Part shown: in pieces, positions 44,506 to 53,109 of the stretch
How positions within the stretch are numbered: the first letter of the stretch is position 1
How the letters are laid out: each line of letters opens with the position of its first letter
Source: Pseudoalteromonas rubra
GTDB lineage: Bacteria; Pseudomonadota; Gammaproteobacteria; Enterobacterales; Alteromonadaceae
Reading direction: 5' to 3'
DNA: 64,000 nt
Assembly: GCF_005887095.1 (NCBI RefSeq)
Contig: NZ_PNCI01000035.1
Location: 62,001 to 126,000 of the forward strand
Notes under the pieces: model-generated
The model's input: the letters and a program-made list of their open reading frames with translations, nothing else
Databases searched by the model: none
What the model was told of the DNA's origin: nothing
Program-made: the position numbers and the translations under genes

Positions 44506-44534
44506 CCATTAAACCCGACTGATTGACCGTTGAG
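44505..44534 (+). promoter_or_regulatory. Candidate LytTR operator upstream of pilV
   Basis: Two direct repeats, ACCATTAAA (44505-44513) and ACCGTTGAG (44526-44534), are spaced 21 bases start to start with 12 bases between them. The second matches the LytTR consensus [TA][AC][CA]GTTN[AG][TG] at all nine positions, and the first at seven. Two helical turns is the spacing expected for a LytTR dimer. A TATATTAT -10-like stretch follows near 44567. Confidence 0.55.
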
Positions 44535-44600
44535 CCCACGATCAGGTTCATGACGAAGTGATTCATTATATTATGTAGTGGAGCAAACTGACTTTGAAAA

Positions 44601-45167
44601 ATGATGGCAAAAACTGTGTGTAGTAACGCAAATCGCGGATTTACCCTCTTAGAAACGCTGATCGCTTTTATGGTGTTAAGCTTTGGCTTGCTTGGTGCTG
44701 TGGCACTGCAAGCGAAGGCAAAGCAAGCCAGTTTTGACTCTATGCAACGTGCAGCAGCAGTCGCACTGGCCGGTGATATTATGCAGCGGATCCGCAGTAA
44801 CGACACCCTCAATATTGATACACAGTATCAGCAAGTATTCAGCAGTACGGCGACTATAAACGGTAATAATAGCTGCTTCAGTAACACTTGTACCAATGCC
44901 GAAATTGCAGCCATGGATCTGGAGCAATGGGTTATGGCCATTCAAGCCAAAGAGAATACCGGCTCGCTTGACGATACTACGGTATGTATTAGTACAACGC
45001 CGGTGGCCAATACTCAGGGGCGGGGCTTCAACGTGACCGTCAGTGTTGCATGGGCAGGTCGTCAGGCATTTGTCATGAATGCTGCCAATCAGGCGATTAA
45101 CTGTGGCGACGACAATGACTATCGACGAGTAGTGAGCATTAATAGTTATTTACTGGTGAGGGACTGA
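44601..45167 (+). CDS. pilV: Type IV pilus minor pilin PilV
   Basis: A 188-residue type IV prepilin. The leader is MMAKTVCSNANRG, cleaved by PilD before Phe14, with the conserved Glu at mature position 5 (GFTLLETLIAFMVL). The hydrophobic helix and SMQRAAAVALAGDIMQRIRSN fit PilV. Cys pairs in NSCFSNTC and TVCISTT may form disulfides. It is part of the minor pilin complex that primes assembly and sits at the pilus tip with PilY1. It is the first gene of the pil operon behind the LytTR repeats. Confidence 0.92.
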   Translation: MMAKTVCSNANRGFTLLETLIAFMVLSFGLLGAVALQAKAKQASFDSMQRAAAVALAGDIMQRIRSNDTLNIDTQYQQVFSSTATINGNNSCFSNTCTNAEIAAMDLEQWVMAIQAKENTGSLDDTTVCISTTPVANTQGRGFNVTVSVAWAGRQAFVMNAANQAINCGDDNDYRRVVSINSYLLVRD

Positions 45168-45168
45168 A

Positions 45169-46146
45169 ATGGGACGCTCAGGGTTTACGCTGGTAGAGTT
45201 ACTGATCTCCATGTTTATTGGCGCTTTGTTATTGGGTGGCGTAGTCACAGCTTACGTCAGTATGAAAGTAACAACACGAGATACGATGGCGATTGGCGAG
45301 CTTCAGGAGGTTGGCAGGCTGACGCTGACCTTGTTACGCCGAGACCTCGAACAGGTTGGTTTCTGGGGTACCTTTTATGACAAAGGCCTGACGACGGTTA
45401 ATTCAACCAGCCCTGCGAATCCGACTAACGATTGTTTTGGCGGTCTTAATAATGGTAGTTTTCCTAATGCGGTACAGACTAACTTCCGCTCAATCTACGC
45501 GGAGCAAACAAGCGGTGCGGCGTTAGATTGCATCTCAGGGGCCCGTAACAATACAGAGGTGTTACAGCTTAAGTTTCTGGAAGGCAGGCAAATCACAAAT
45601 ATCAGCGATGTTGAAAACAATCGTTACTATTTCATTGCACAGCAAGAACAGGGCACTTTTGTTGCCGGGGATAGCTTTGCAGGCATGCCGACTAACAACT
45701 CTACGTTGTGGCCCTACAGTCACCATGTTTACTATATCGCAGAGCAGCAAATTCAGATCAACAGTAAAACCATCACCACACCCATCCTGATGCGCAGAAG
45801 ACTGACCGTGAGTGGCGGCATGACCACAGAAGCCGTGATTGAAGGGGTCGAAGACATTCGCTACCTGTTTGGATTGGACACCAATGGAGACAGCCGGGTA
45901 GATACCTATCGCAGTACACAAGATATGACCGCTGGAGACTGGGAGCGCTCAGGAGGGATTTTAACCGTGCAGATCATCGCATTAGTCAGAGTACTTGAGG
46001 CTGATGTGGGTCTGGAATTGAAAAGCCAGACTTATACCCTGGGCAATGATCCAGACAGACGGACTCTGACCTTTAATGACAGTTATCGTCGGACGGTATT
46101 TTCGACCACAATTCAACTCTATAATATGGGAATTTCAACATGGTAA
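45169..46146 (+). CDS. pilW: Type IV pilus minor pilin PilW
   Basis: A 325-residue large minor pilin, typical for PilW. The prepilin leader is short (MGRSG before FTLVELLISM, with Glu5 conserved). The second half has the family segments RRRLTVSGGMTTEAVIEGVE and YLFGLDTNGD. It begins one base after pilV ends and overlaps pilX by seven bases. Confidence 0.93.
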   Translation: MGRSGFTLVELLISMFIGALLLGGVVTAYVSMKVTTRDTMAIGELQEVGRLTLTLLRRDLEQVGFWGTFYDKGLTTVNSTSPANPTNDCFGGLNNGSFPNAVQTNFRSIYAEQTSGAALDCISGARNNTEVLQLKFLEGRQITNISDVENNRYYFIAQQEQGTFVAGDSFAGMPTNNSTLWPYSHHVYYIAEQQIQINSKTITTPILMRRRLTVSGGMTTEAVIEGVEDIRYLFGLDTNGDSRVDTYRSTQDMTAGDWERSGGILTVQIIALVRVLEADVGLELKSQTYTLGNDPDRRTLTFNDSYRRTVFSTTIQLYNMGISTW

Positions 46147-46634
46147 TGGCGCATAAACAGCAGGGCATGGTGCTGATTGTTTCTATGGTCCTTATTGTGG
46201 CCGTATTGAGTGTCGCTGTGACCCTGATGAGTAGTAGCACTATAGATATTAAGGTAACCAATGCTGCGCAGGAGCGCGAAGCCGCTGAAGCGCTGTTGAT
46301 GGGAGAAGTACAACGCATTATCTCACAAGAAAAAGTACTGTTTGACGCCAGTGTTTTTCATGCTCGTAACGGTCAGTTTGAAAACGAGGCAGGAGAGATG
46401 GTTGAACGGGTGATCCGCAATGATGAAGAAATGGAGCTGAAAAGCCTGCAAGCCAACCTCAACAGCGGTCAGCTGCTGCTGGAATGCCCGCGTGTCTTTA
46501 ATTTTACAGCAGCTGTCGGATGCGTCATTACTGAAGTAGAAAGCACAGTGCAATATGGTGACCAAGCTCAGCATCAGGTGACTGTTGTGATCGGCATAGC
46601 GCAGGAAGCGCTCAACATAAAGGGGAATCAATGA
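46140..46634 (+). CDS. pilX: Type IV pilus minor pilin PilX
   Basis: A 164-residue protein starting MVMAHKQQG then MVLIVSMVLIVAVLSVAV. Like other PilX/GspK-type pilins it lacks Glu at position 5 of the mature chain. The segment NAAQEREAAEALLMGEVQR is diagnostic of PilX. Overlaps occur at both ends (pilW upstream; ATGA with pilY1). Two Cys (LLECPRVF, AVGCVIT) may pair. Confidence 0.9.
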   Translation: MVMAHKQQGMVLIVSMVLIVAVLSVAVTLMSSSTIDIKVTNAAQEREAAEALLMGEVQRIISQEKVLFDASVFHARNGQFENEAGEMVERVIRNDEEMELKSLQANLNSGQLLLECPRVFNFTAAVGCVITEVESTVQYGDQAQHQVTVVIGIAQEALNIKGNQ

Positions 46635-49600
46635 TGTGGCATAGATTGTTGGGATTGCTGAGTTGTATTTGTATGTTCAGCGTCCAGGCCGAGGATATCG
46701 AGTTATTTGTTAAACATGACATCTCAAACTCTGAAAAGTCACGTGTGCTGGTTGTCTTTGATACCTCGGGGAGTATGGCGTGGGACGTGAAGGACGGTCA
46801 GCGATGCTATGAATATCGTAGTGGGCGGTTTCGCAGCATTGATTGCTTTGATTCTTCTCAAACCAGCAAACGTTGTTATAAGGTACGCAATGGCTGGTAT
46901 CAGCAGTCAAATTGTGGCGACAGCCGCTTAAAGGTGGCGCAGGATGCGATTACGACATTGGTAGATGATAACCCGGATTTTGATATTGGCTTAATGCGAC
47001 TTTATTCCAGTTCAGGCGGGTATGTACTGAATGGCCTGGGTGCCAGTACAACAACACTAAAAAACAAAATAGCCAACTTGCCTGCCAGTGGCAGTACACC
47101 TTTGTCAGAAACCCTCTGGGAAGCGTATCTTTACCTGACAGGTAAACGTGTGCTTTACGGGCAGAATAAAAGTGACCGTGATCGCAGCGTTGAAAGTAAT
47201 GGTTATTATATTTCGCCCTTTAAGCCAGATCCGCTGGCGCCGAAACGTTGCGACACGTCCACCAATATCATTCTGATGACAGATGGCGATCCGACCAGCG
47301 ACTCAGCACGCAATACGGACATTTACAATAAATATGTGTCTACATTTGGTTCAGTGCCTAGCAGAGTATCCAATAACTACCTGAATTCACTTGCCAAAGT
47401 AATGAGAGGAACGCCTGAAACTCAGGTCGATCTGTACCCCAGTACGCCGGAAGAGCTGGACTTTGCCCGTACCTATACCATAGGTTTTGGTACTGGGATG
47501 TCTAATGCGGGCAAAACGTTACTTGAGCAAACTGCACTTGATGGCGGCGGAGAATATAAACATGCGAATACGGCGTCTGAGCTGTCCGAAGCATTAAAGG
47601 CGACAATCACCAACATTCGCGAAAAGAGTGACAGCTTTTCATCGCCTTCTGTATCAACCAGTAGCTCTGATTTGAGTCGTAGTGGAGACTCTATCTATTA
47701 CACTATGTTTTATCCTGAAACCCATACCCGGTGGCGGGGCAACCTGAAAAAGCTCAAGGTGAAAGGGGCCGTAATCCATGGTATGGGCAGCAATAGCCAC
47801 GCCATTAATGAAGAGGGGGTTATTGCGGATAACGTGACCACTTACTGGTCTCAGGCCGGCTCTAAAGATGGTTCCAAAGTTGGGGTCGGTGGCGTTAACT
47901 ACCAGCTATCACGACAAACAACGCGTAAACTGTATTCAGATTATGGAAAAGGCACCTTAATGTCTTTCGACTACGCCACCGCACTGATCGCTGCGGGCGG
48001 TAACTTGTCAAAATTGAGTACCATGTTTTCGGTAGATAACGCCGCTCAGGTACCTGATGTGATTAACTGGTCCAGAGGGATTGACGTTAATGATGAAAAC
48101 AATAACGGCTCAACCAATGACCGACGCGACACCATTTTTGGTGACCCCTTGCACTCAAGGCCCGTGACGCTGGATTATGGTAATGGCGATTTGCGAGTGA
48201 TTGTGGGTACCAATGCCGGGTTCCTTCATATGTTCAAGGATAACGGTGAGACTGTGAAGGAAAGCTGGGCATTTGTTCCCGGGTCCTTACTAGACATACT
48301 CAGACCTCAAATGGTGCGTCAGGATGATACCAAGCTGTACGGCATGGACGGTCCGATTACGGTTTACTTCTGGGACAAGAATGACGATGGTAAGGTCGGC
48401 AGCGGAGAGCGCGTTTGGCTCATTGCTGGCATGCGCCGCGGTGGTAACGAATACTATGGATTCGATATTACGTCTCCTGATAACCCAAGGTTGTTGTGGG
48501 GAGGCCCTATCAAAGGCGGGTCTGCACCCTATGAACAACTGGCACAAACCTGGTCTAAACCTCTGGTCACCTTTATTAAATCTAAACCTGATACGCCGGT
48601 TGTTATCTTTGGCGCCGGGTATGATACCAATAAAGACAATGCGCTTTTTTCTAACGATAGCATCGGCCGGGGTATTTATATTGTTGACATAGAAACGGGT
48701 AAGCCATACTGGAGCCTGACTGCGGCCAATGGTTTTACCGGTCAGCACAGTATTGCCGCAGATCTCAGTACCGTAGACTCTGACTATGATGGCTATACTG
48801 ATCGTATCTATGCAACGGATACTGGTGGGGGCATTTGGCGTTTTGATATGCCCGGGACCAATCCATCGGACAGTGAAACCCCCTGGACTCATTTTAAACT
48901 GGCGAGTTTAAGTGGTGGAACAGATAATAATAAGCGTCGCTTTTTTTACCGCCCGGTTGTGGCTCGTACCTACTTTTCTAAGGTATCAACTGAAACGGTA
49001 AATGGTCAGACGATCACGATCCGCAGAGATATTCCCTATGAAGGACTGCTGATTGGCAGTGGTAACCGAGCCAAGCCGACGTCTACCGCTGTGCAGGACT
49101 TTCTCTATATGGTCCGGGATGAAAACACCAAAACACAATCATTCATAGGGGACAATGTACCGGCAACCATCAAATCATCAAATCTTTTGAATGTCACTAA
49201 TGATCCCTTCTACTCTCGGCTAGACGACTTTGACCAGTTTGTAGAAAAAGAGGTTGAACTGGGTTTGGCAAGCGGCTGGAAACTGAAACTTGCTGAAGGC
49301 GAAAAAGCGATGGCGGCAGCGACCATTGTTGCAGGCGTAGCCTATTACACAACCTTTACCCCGGCCAGTGTTGAGATAAATGAGTGCTCAATTACAGCGG
49401 GCAGGGGAAGGTTATATGCGTTACATTTGAACTATGGTATGCAGATGCTGGATCTGAGGAGTTTTCAGACTACCGCAGAAGTGCCGGACACACCCAGAGT
49501 ACACTTTAGTGAACATACCAATGAGGATGGCAGTACCACCATAAAAGCACAGTTGATCAGTCCTATTGTGACTGAAAGCAGTGACGATGTTATAGATGGC

Positions 49601-49753
49601 AAGATCCGGCTGGTCGAACCTGAAGCTGCCGCACCATACCGAAAATCAGACGGAACCGTTGGCGGTCCAATCGGCATAAATGACGTACAAATCGAAATGC
49701 AAACGCGGTTATTGTACATTTACAAAAAAGAAGAGCATGATGAAAAGAACTAA
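46631..49753 (+). CDS. pilY1: Type IV pilus tip adhesin PilY1
   Basis: A 1040-residue PilC/PilY1 protein, the tip-associated adhesin and calcium-dependent regulator of pilus extension. Signal peptide 1-20 (FSVQA). The vWA domain has the MIDAS motif DTSGSM at 44-49 and LMTDGDPTSD. An insert at 58-95 holds two RCYxxRxG-x6-C repeats. The C-terminal half is the PilY1 beta-propeller with EF-hand-like acidic loops (DKNDDGKVG at about 582; DSDYDGYTDR at about 716), of the kind that binds calcium in this family. An extra DVNDENNNGSTNDRRD loop lies at about 480. Length is close to the family norm. Overlaps pilX and pilE. Confidence 0.95.
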   Translation: MMWHRLLGLLSCICMFSVQAEDIELFVKHDISNSEKSRVLVVFDTSGSMAWDVKDGQRCYEYRSGRFRSIDCFDSSQTSKRCYKVRNGWYQQSNCGDSRLKVAQDAITTLVDDNPDFDIGLMRLYSSSGGYVLNGLGASTTTLKNKIANLPASGSTPLSETLWEAYLYLTGKRVLYGQNKSDRDRSVESNGYYISPFKPDPLAPKRCDTSTNIILMTDGDPTSDSARNTDIYNKYVSTFGSVPSRVSNNYLNSLAKVMRGTPETQVDLYPSTPEELDFARTYTIGFGTGMSNAGKTLLEQTALDGGGEYKHANTASELSEALKATITNIREKSDSFSSPSVSTSSSDLSRSGDSIYYTMFYPETHTRWRGNLKKLKVKGAVIHGMGSNSHAINEEGVIADNVTTYWSQAGSKDGSKVGVGGVNYQLSRQTTRKLYSDYGKGTLMSFDYATALIAAGGNLSKLSTMFSVDNAAQVPDVINWSRGIDVNDENNNGSTNDRRDTIFGDPLHSRPVTLDYGNGDLRVIVGTNAGFLHMFKDNGETVKESWAFVPGSLLDILRPQMVRQDDTKLYGMDGPITVYFWDKNDDGKVGSGERVWLIAGMRRGGNEYYGFDITSPDNPRLLWGGPIKGGSAPYEQLAQTWSKPLVTFIKSKPDTPVVIFGAGYDTNKDNALFSNDSIGRGIYIVDIETGKPYWSLTAANGFTGQHSIAADLSTVDSDYDGYTDRIYATDTGGGIWRFDMPGTNPSDSETPWTHFKLASLSGGTDNNKRRFFYRPVVARTYFSKVSTETVNGQTITIRRDIPYEGLLIGSGNRAKPTSTAVQDFLYMVRDENTKTQSFIGDNVPATIKSSNLLNVTNDPFYSRLDDFDQFVEKEVELGLASGWKLKLAEGEKAMAAATIVAGVAYYTTFTPASVEINECSITAGRGRLYALHLNYGMQMLDLRSFQTTAEVPDTPRVHFSEHTNEDGSTTIKAQLISPIVTESSDDVIDGKIRLVEPEAAAPYRKSDGTVGGPIGINDVQIEMQTRLLYIYKKEEHDEKN

Positions 49754-50162
49754 TCGTACAGTATTGGGATTCACCCTGATTGAGCTGATGATCACCATCG
49801 CAATCCTGGGTATTTTAGCCAGCATTGCCTACCCCAGTTACTCACAGTATGTAAAGCGTGCAGCCAGGGCTGAAGCGGCATCCACTTTACTTGATGCAGT
49901 CAATAAACAAGAGCAGTATTTTGTGGATAACCGACAATATGCCAGCACATTAGCTGAGCTGGGACTGCAAACCACAACGGAGAACGGTTACTTTACTCTG
50001 ACCATAGCACTGGGTGCCAATCTGAATACCTTTACAATTACAGCCACGGCATCGGGGGGGCCGCTTGAGGACGATCCTGATTGTACCACCCTAACCATCG
50101 ATAACTTAAATATTCGCGGGAGTACAGGTAATTTCACCGCCGATCAATGCTGGGGGCGATGA
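49740..50162 (+). CDS. pilE: Type IV pilus minor pilin PilE
   Basis: A 140-residue minor pilin. The leader MKRTNRTVLG precedes FTLIELMITIAILGILASIA with Glu5 conserved. The segment AARAEAASTLLDAVNKQEQY is the PilE family block. Two Cys (DDPDCTTL, DQCWGR) form the C-terminal D-loop. Two adjacent ATG codons (49737, 49740) are possible starts behind AAGAAGAG, and both overlap the end of pilY1. It is the last gene of the pil operon. No pilY2 gene is seen. Confidence 0.92.
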   Translation: MKRTNRTVLGFTLIELMITIAILGILASIAYPSYSQYVKRAARAEAASTLLDAVNKQEQYFVDNRQYASTLAELGLQTTTENGYFTLTIALGANLNTFTITATASGGPLEDDPDCTTLTIDNLNIRGSTGNFTADQCWGR

Positions 50163-50398
50163 TCATTACAGCGATGCAGATAAGGTGAGAGTCCTGTTTT
50201 TACTTCAACAGTGACGCCGTTCAACACTGCGTTCACTGCGCCTGAATGAACCGTTTTGTGCAAAGGTACACATTACTAACCATTTCTAATCACTGGCCAA
50301 CGAGGGGGTGCGTAACTGGATTGTTAAACCGCGCCACTACCGACTTCCCCTAACTGGGCACATCAAGGGCACCTATGCTGCAAGCTGGGTGCTCATGG

Positions 50399-50914
50399 TT
50401 AACGGCATTTTGTCGTTTCTCTGAGTCTGCTTCGGCCAACCACACTGACAGATAAAGCGAGTCCGATAGGCTCTCCGCGAAGGCGTCTGGCACAGTACAC
50501 AAAGGTACCATTACCAAACCCCCTCAAAGTACCTGTATGTTTAAACGTAATCGCTTTTCTGGGATAGTCTAACGTGTCGCTGGCCGTGATCCCCGACAGT
50601 ACCAGTAGCTTGATATCTCCACTATCGAACCGAGCGCGATCCTGATAATCGGTGAATACAGTGAGCTCCTTTTGCCACTGGGTGGTACATTGACCATTAA
50701 CCAGCGGGCAAATAGTGACAGGCGCATTGTGTGTGATAGCCAGCAGTCGCGACAAGGTCAGGTGTCGGTCAATATTCAGCAGCGCATTTTTGGGTCTGTC
50801 CAGTTCCGTCAGCGTATGGATGGCAGGGACAGAGAGTAGTACCATCACGCCAAACAGCGCCATGCAAATGATCAATTCAAACAGGGTAAACCCTAAGCAG
50901 TTCCTTAAAGTCAT
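50399..50914 (-). CDS. GspH/FimT-family minor pilin
   Basis: A 171-residue prepilin-type protein. Leader MTLRNCLG, then FTLFELIICMALFGVMVLL with Glu5 conserved. The GspH domain shows LLAITHNAPVTICPL, TVFTDYQDRARFDSGD and FVYCARRLRGE. Cys pairs are present near the middle and end. The ATG at 50914 is chosen because it gives a usual leader length; an upstream ATG at 50932 is possible. It points towards pilE. Assignment to FimT versus FimU cannot be settled. Confidence 0.85.
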   Translation of the reverse strand: MTLRNCLGFTLFELIICMALFGVMVLLSVPAIHTLTELDRPKNALLNIDRHLTLSRLLAITHNAPVTICPLVNGQCTTQWQKELTVFTDYQDRARFDSGDIKLLVLSGITASDTLDYPRKAITFKHTGTLRGFGNGTFVYCARRLRGEPIGLALSVSVVGRSRLRETTKCR

Positions 50915-51084
50915 GAGTATGCATCCGTGCATGAGTCATCTTTTCAGCTTAGATGGAGCGCGCCATATCACAAGGGGTATGAAGAATTATCACGGAGGGA
51001 GCTATTGAATAATGGCTTTTAAACCAATTCCACGATCATGCATCGAGTTTGCTCATGACAATTCTAATAAAAACCAGAGCGAAG

Positions 51085-51627
51085 CTATTGATTGCAGGTG
51101 AGCTGGGTATCGCCGCGATAGAGCGCAGAACCTACAACGCTGATCTCTAACTGTTGATTAGCGAAATTGGTTGCTGAAGGACAATAGATAAAGCTGCTGG
51201 CTTGTTGCATTGCTGTACGGCCACTTGAATCGAAGCGTAAACTGGCGCTTGGGAATGTAAGGGCGTCGTTTTCTGGTACTCGCTCCATCACACGCAATAG
51301 ATCATCGGCATCGGCGTTATACGAACCGTTGTTGTTGCGGTCTAAAAATACGGTGATTCGGTTGCTTTGCCAGTCAGTCAGGCAGATAAAATCGCTATTG
51401 GTTTCAACCAGCGTTTGGCTTGCCGGGCAAATGACAATGATTTCATCTGTTGCGGTAGCATGGGCTCTGGCAAATGTCACAGTACGTTTGAGTTCCTGCA
51501 GGTAGGCTTCAGAACGGGTGGAACTCGAAATATTTGCCCCAAACGACAACACTATGGCAGACAACAAGCCCAAAATAGCAATTGTGACAATGAGTTCAAT
51601 AAGTGTAAATCCAGCGAGTTTTTTCAT
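51085..51627 (-). CDS. GspH/FimU-like minor pilin
   Basis: A 180-residue prepilin-type protein. MKKLAG then FTLIELIVTIAILGLLSAI with Glu5 conserved. The C-terminal GspH domain shows ARAHATATDEIIVICPAS, ITVFLDRNNNGSYNADADD and SFIYCPSA. It is close in plan to its neighbour at 50399 and to FimU, which is the first gene of the minor pilin operon in P. aeruginosa. Here the two GspH genes are on the opposite strand behind the operon. A TTG three codons earlier is a weaker start. Confidence 0.87.
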   Translation of the reverse strand: MKKLAGFTLIELIVTIAILGLLSAIVLSFGANISSSTRSEAYLQELKRTVTFARAHATATDEIIVICPASQTLVETNSDFICLTDWQSNRITVFLDRNNNGSYNADADDLLRVMERVPENDALTFPSASLRFDSSGRTAMQQASSFIYCPSATNFANQQLEISVVGSALYRGDTQLTCNQ

Positions 51628-51762
51628 CGTACACAACCAAAAATAGGAATAACTACTGATTATTATAGTGCGTCTTTTCGTTTATTAATTCAATCGCTTT
51701 GTTTGCCTTGTTTTGTTGGATTGTCTAAAATCGACGCATTACCAAAGGGATAAAAATCAATC

Positions 51763-52101
51763 ATGAAAAAGATAGAAGCCATCATAAAACCATTTAAGCT
51801 AGATGACGTGCGTGAAGCCTTGTCTGACATCGGTATTACCGGTATGACCGTATGTGAAGTAAAAGGCTTTGGCCGACAAAAAGGACACACCGAGTTATAT
51901 CGTGGCGCAGAATATATGGTCGACTTTCTGCCAAAGGTGAAACTGGATATCGTGCTGGCCGAAGAAGATGTGGATCGGGCTATTGATGTCATTTTAAAAA
52001 CAGCACAAACCGGCAAAATTGGCGATGGTAAAATCTTTGTCACAGAGGTGGAGCGTGTTGTTCGTATCCGTACGGGTGAAGAGGATGAAGAAGCAATCTA
52101 A
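51763..52101 (+). CDS. glnB: Nitrogen regulatory protein P-II
   Basis: A 112-residue P-II trimer subunit that senses 2-oxoglutarate, ATP/ADP and (through uridylylation by GlnD) glutamine, and controls NtrB and GlnE. The uridylylation site Tyr51 lies in the T-loop (HTELYRGAEYMVDFLPKVK). The N-terminal MKKIEAIIKPFKLDDVREAL and the C-terminal KTAQTGKIGDGKIFV are standard. It is not adjacent to amtB, which fits GlnB rather than GlnK. Ends at a strong terminator. Confidence 0.96.
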   Translation: MKKIEAIIKPFKLDDVREALSDIGITGMTVCEVKGFGRQKGHTELYRGAEYMVDFLPKVKLDIVLAEEDVDRAIDVILKTAQTGKIGDGKIFVTEVERVVRIRTGEEDEEAI

Positions 52102-52169
52102 TATCAATTGCGATTAATTAAGCAATTGGTATAGCTGGCCACTGAGTTATCAAGAAAAGATATAAAAAT

Positions 52170-52200
52170 GCCGGGTACTGTTTACAGTCCCGGCGTTTTT
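52170..52200 (+). terminator. Rho-independent terminator of glnB
   Basis: GCCGGGTACTGT pairs with ACAGTCCCGGC around a short loop, followed by GTTTTTATTT. It lies between glnB and convergent bamD. Confidence 0.9.
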
Positions 52201-52226
52201 ATTTGCTCATTGAAGTACTGTTATTG

Positions 52227-52988
52227 CTAACGCTGTTGGTTTTGCTCTTTGGCTTTACGGGCGTTGTCGCTAAGCTCTTCAAGGCCCAACATTGCGTAGC
52301 TCTTTTCCATCATCTCAAGGGCAGGCACCAGATAGCTGCTTTGTGAGAAGTGTTCTACAACATACTTACCCCGATTGGCTGCGGCAAGATAGGCTTCACG
52401 CTCAAAGTAGTAGTTGGCGACCTTCAGCTCATAACGTGCCATTTTATTTAGCAACCAGGCAAGGCGCTTTTTGGCTTCCGGCACATAAGCGCTGTCAGGA
52501 TAATTCTTTACCAGAGTCGACAAATCCTGAAAAGCAACGCGTGTCCGGCTTGGGTCGCGGTCTGCGCGGTCAATACCAAAGTACTCCTGGAAGCCGTTTT
52601 CATCGGCCTTAATGTTGATCAGGCCCCGCATGTAGTACATGTAGTCGAGGTTTTTATGGTTGGGGTTAAGGCGTAAAAAGCGATCTACCGTCGCTAAAGC
52701 CTGTTCTGTGTTCCCAGTTTGATAAAAGGCATATACCAAGTCCATTTGTACCTGATGAGAGTAAGGACCAAATGGATAACGTGAGTTGATGGCACTCAAT
52801 AGTTCAATCGCACGGGCATACAGGCCAGAGTCGAGTGTTTGTTTGGCGTCTTCGTACAATGCCTGCACAGATTTATTTGGTACGCGTTCGATTTCTTCTT
52901 GTTCTGGGGCGGATGAGCAGGCTGCTAATCCCAATACAGATGCGCTCAATACGATTGCAAAAGCGCGTTTTCCCAACGTCTTTATCAT
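52227..52988 (-). CDS. bamD: Outer-membrane assembly lipoprotein BamD
   Basis: A 253-residue essential lipoprotein of the BAM complex that inserts beta-barrel proteins. The lipobox LAAC puts the lipidated Cys at residue 24 (VLGLAACSS). TPR-like helices follow: ALYEDAKQTLDSGLYARAIE, SHQVQMDLVYAFYQTGNTEQ and the conserved RFLRLNPNHKNLDYMYYMRG. It is divergent from rluD as in E. coli. Confidence 0.96.
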   Translation of the reverse strand: MIKTLGKRAFAIVLSASVLGLAACSSAPEQEEIERVPNKSVQALYEDAKQTLDSGLYARAIELLSAINSRYPFGPYSHQVQMDLVYAFYQTGNTEQALATVDRFLRLNPNHKNLDYMYYMRGLINIKADENGFQEYFGIDRADRDPSRTRVAFQDLSTLVKNYPDSAYVPEAKKRLAWLLNKMARYELKVANYYFEREAYLAAANRGKYVVEHFSQSSYLVPALEMMEKSYAMLGLEELSDNARKAKEQNQQR

Positions 52989-53109
52989 TTTATTTTACTA
53001 CCTTCGTTATCAGGCTAGGCCAAGTCGGCAAAACCGAGTAAACTATGCATTTATGCGATTCTAACCCAGTCGAGCATGGCTTGCACTGGTATTTTAGGTA
53101 AAGTTACAC

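Noticed and set aside
48290..48892. A 200-residue minus-strand ORF inside pilY1
   Set aside because: It is a shadow of the PilY1 beta-propeller coding frame.
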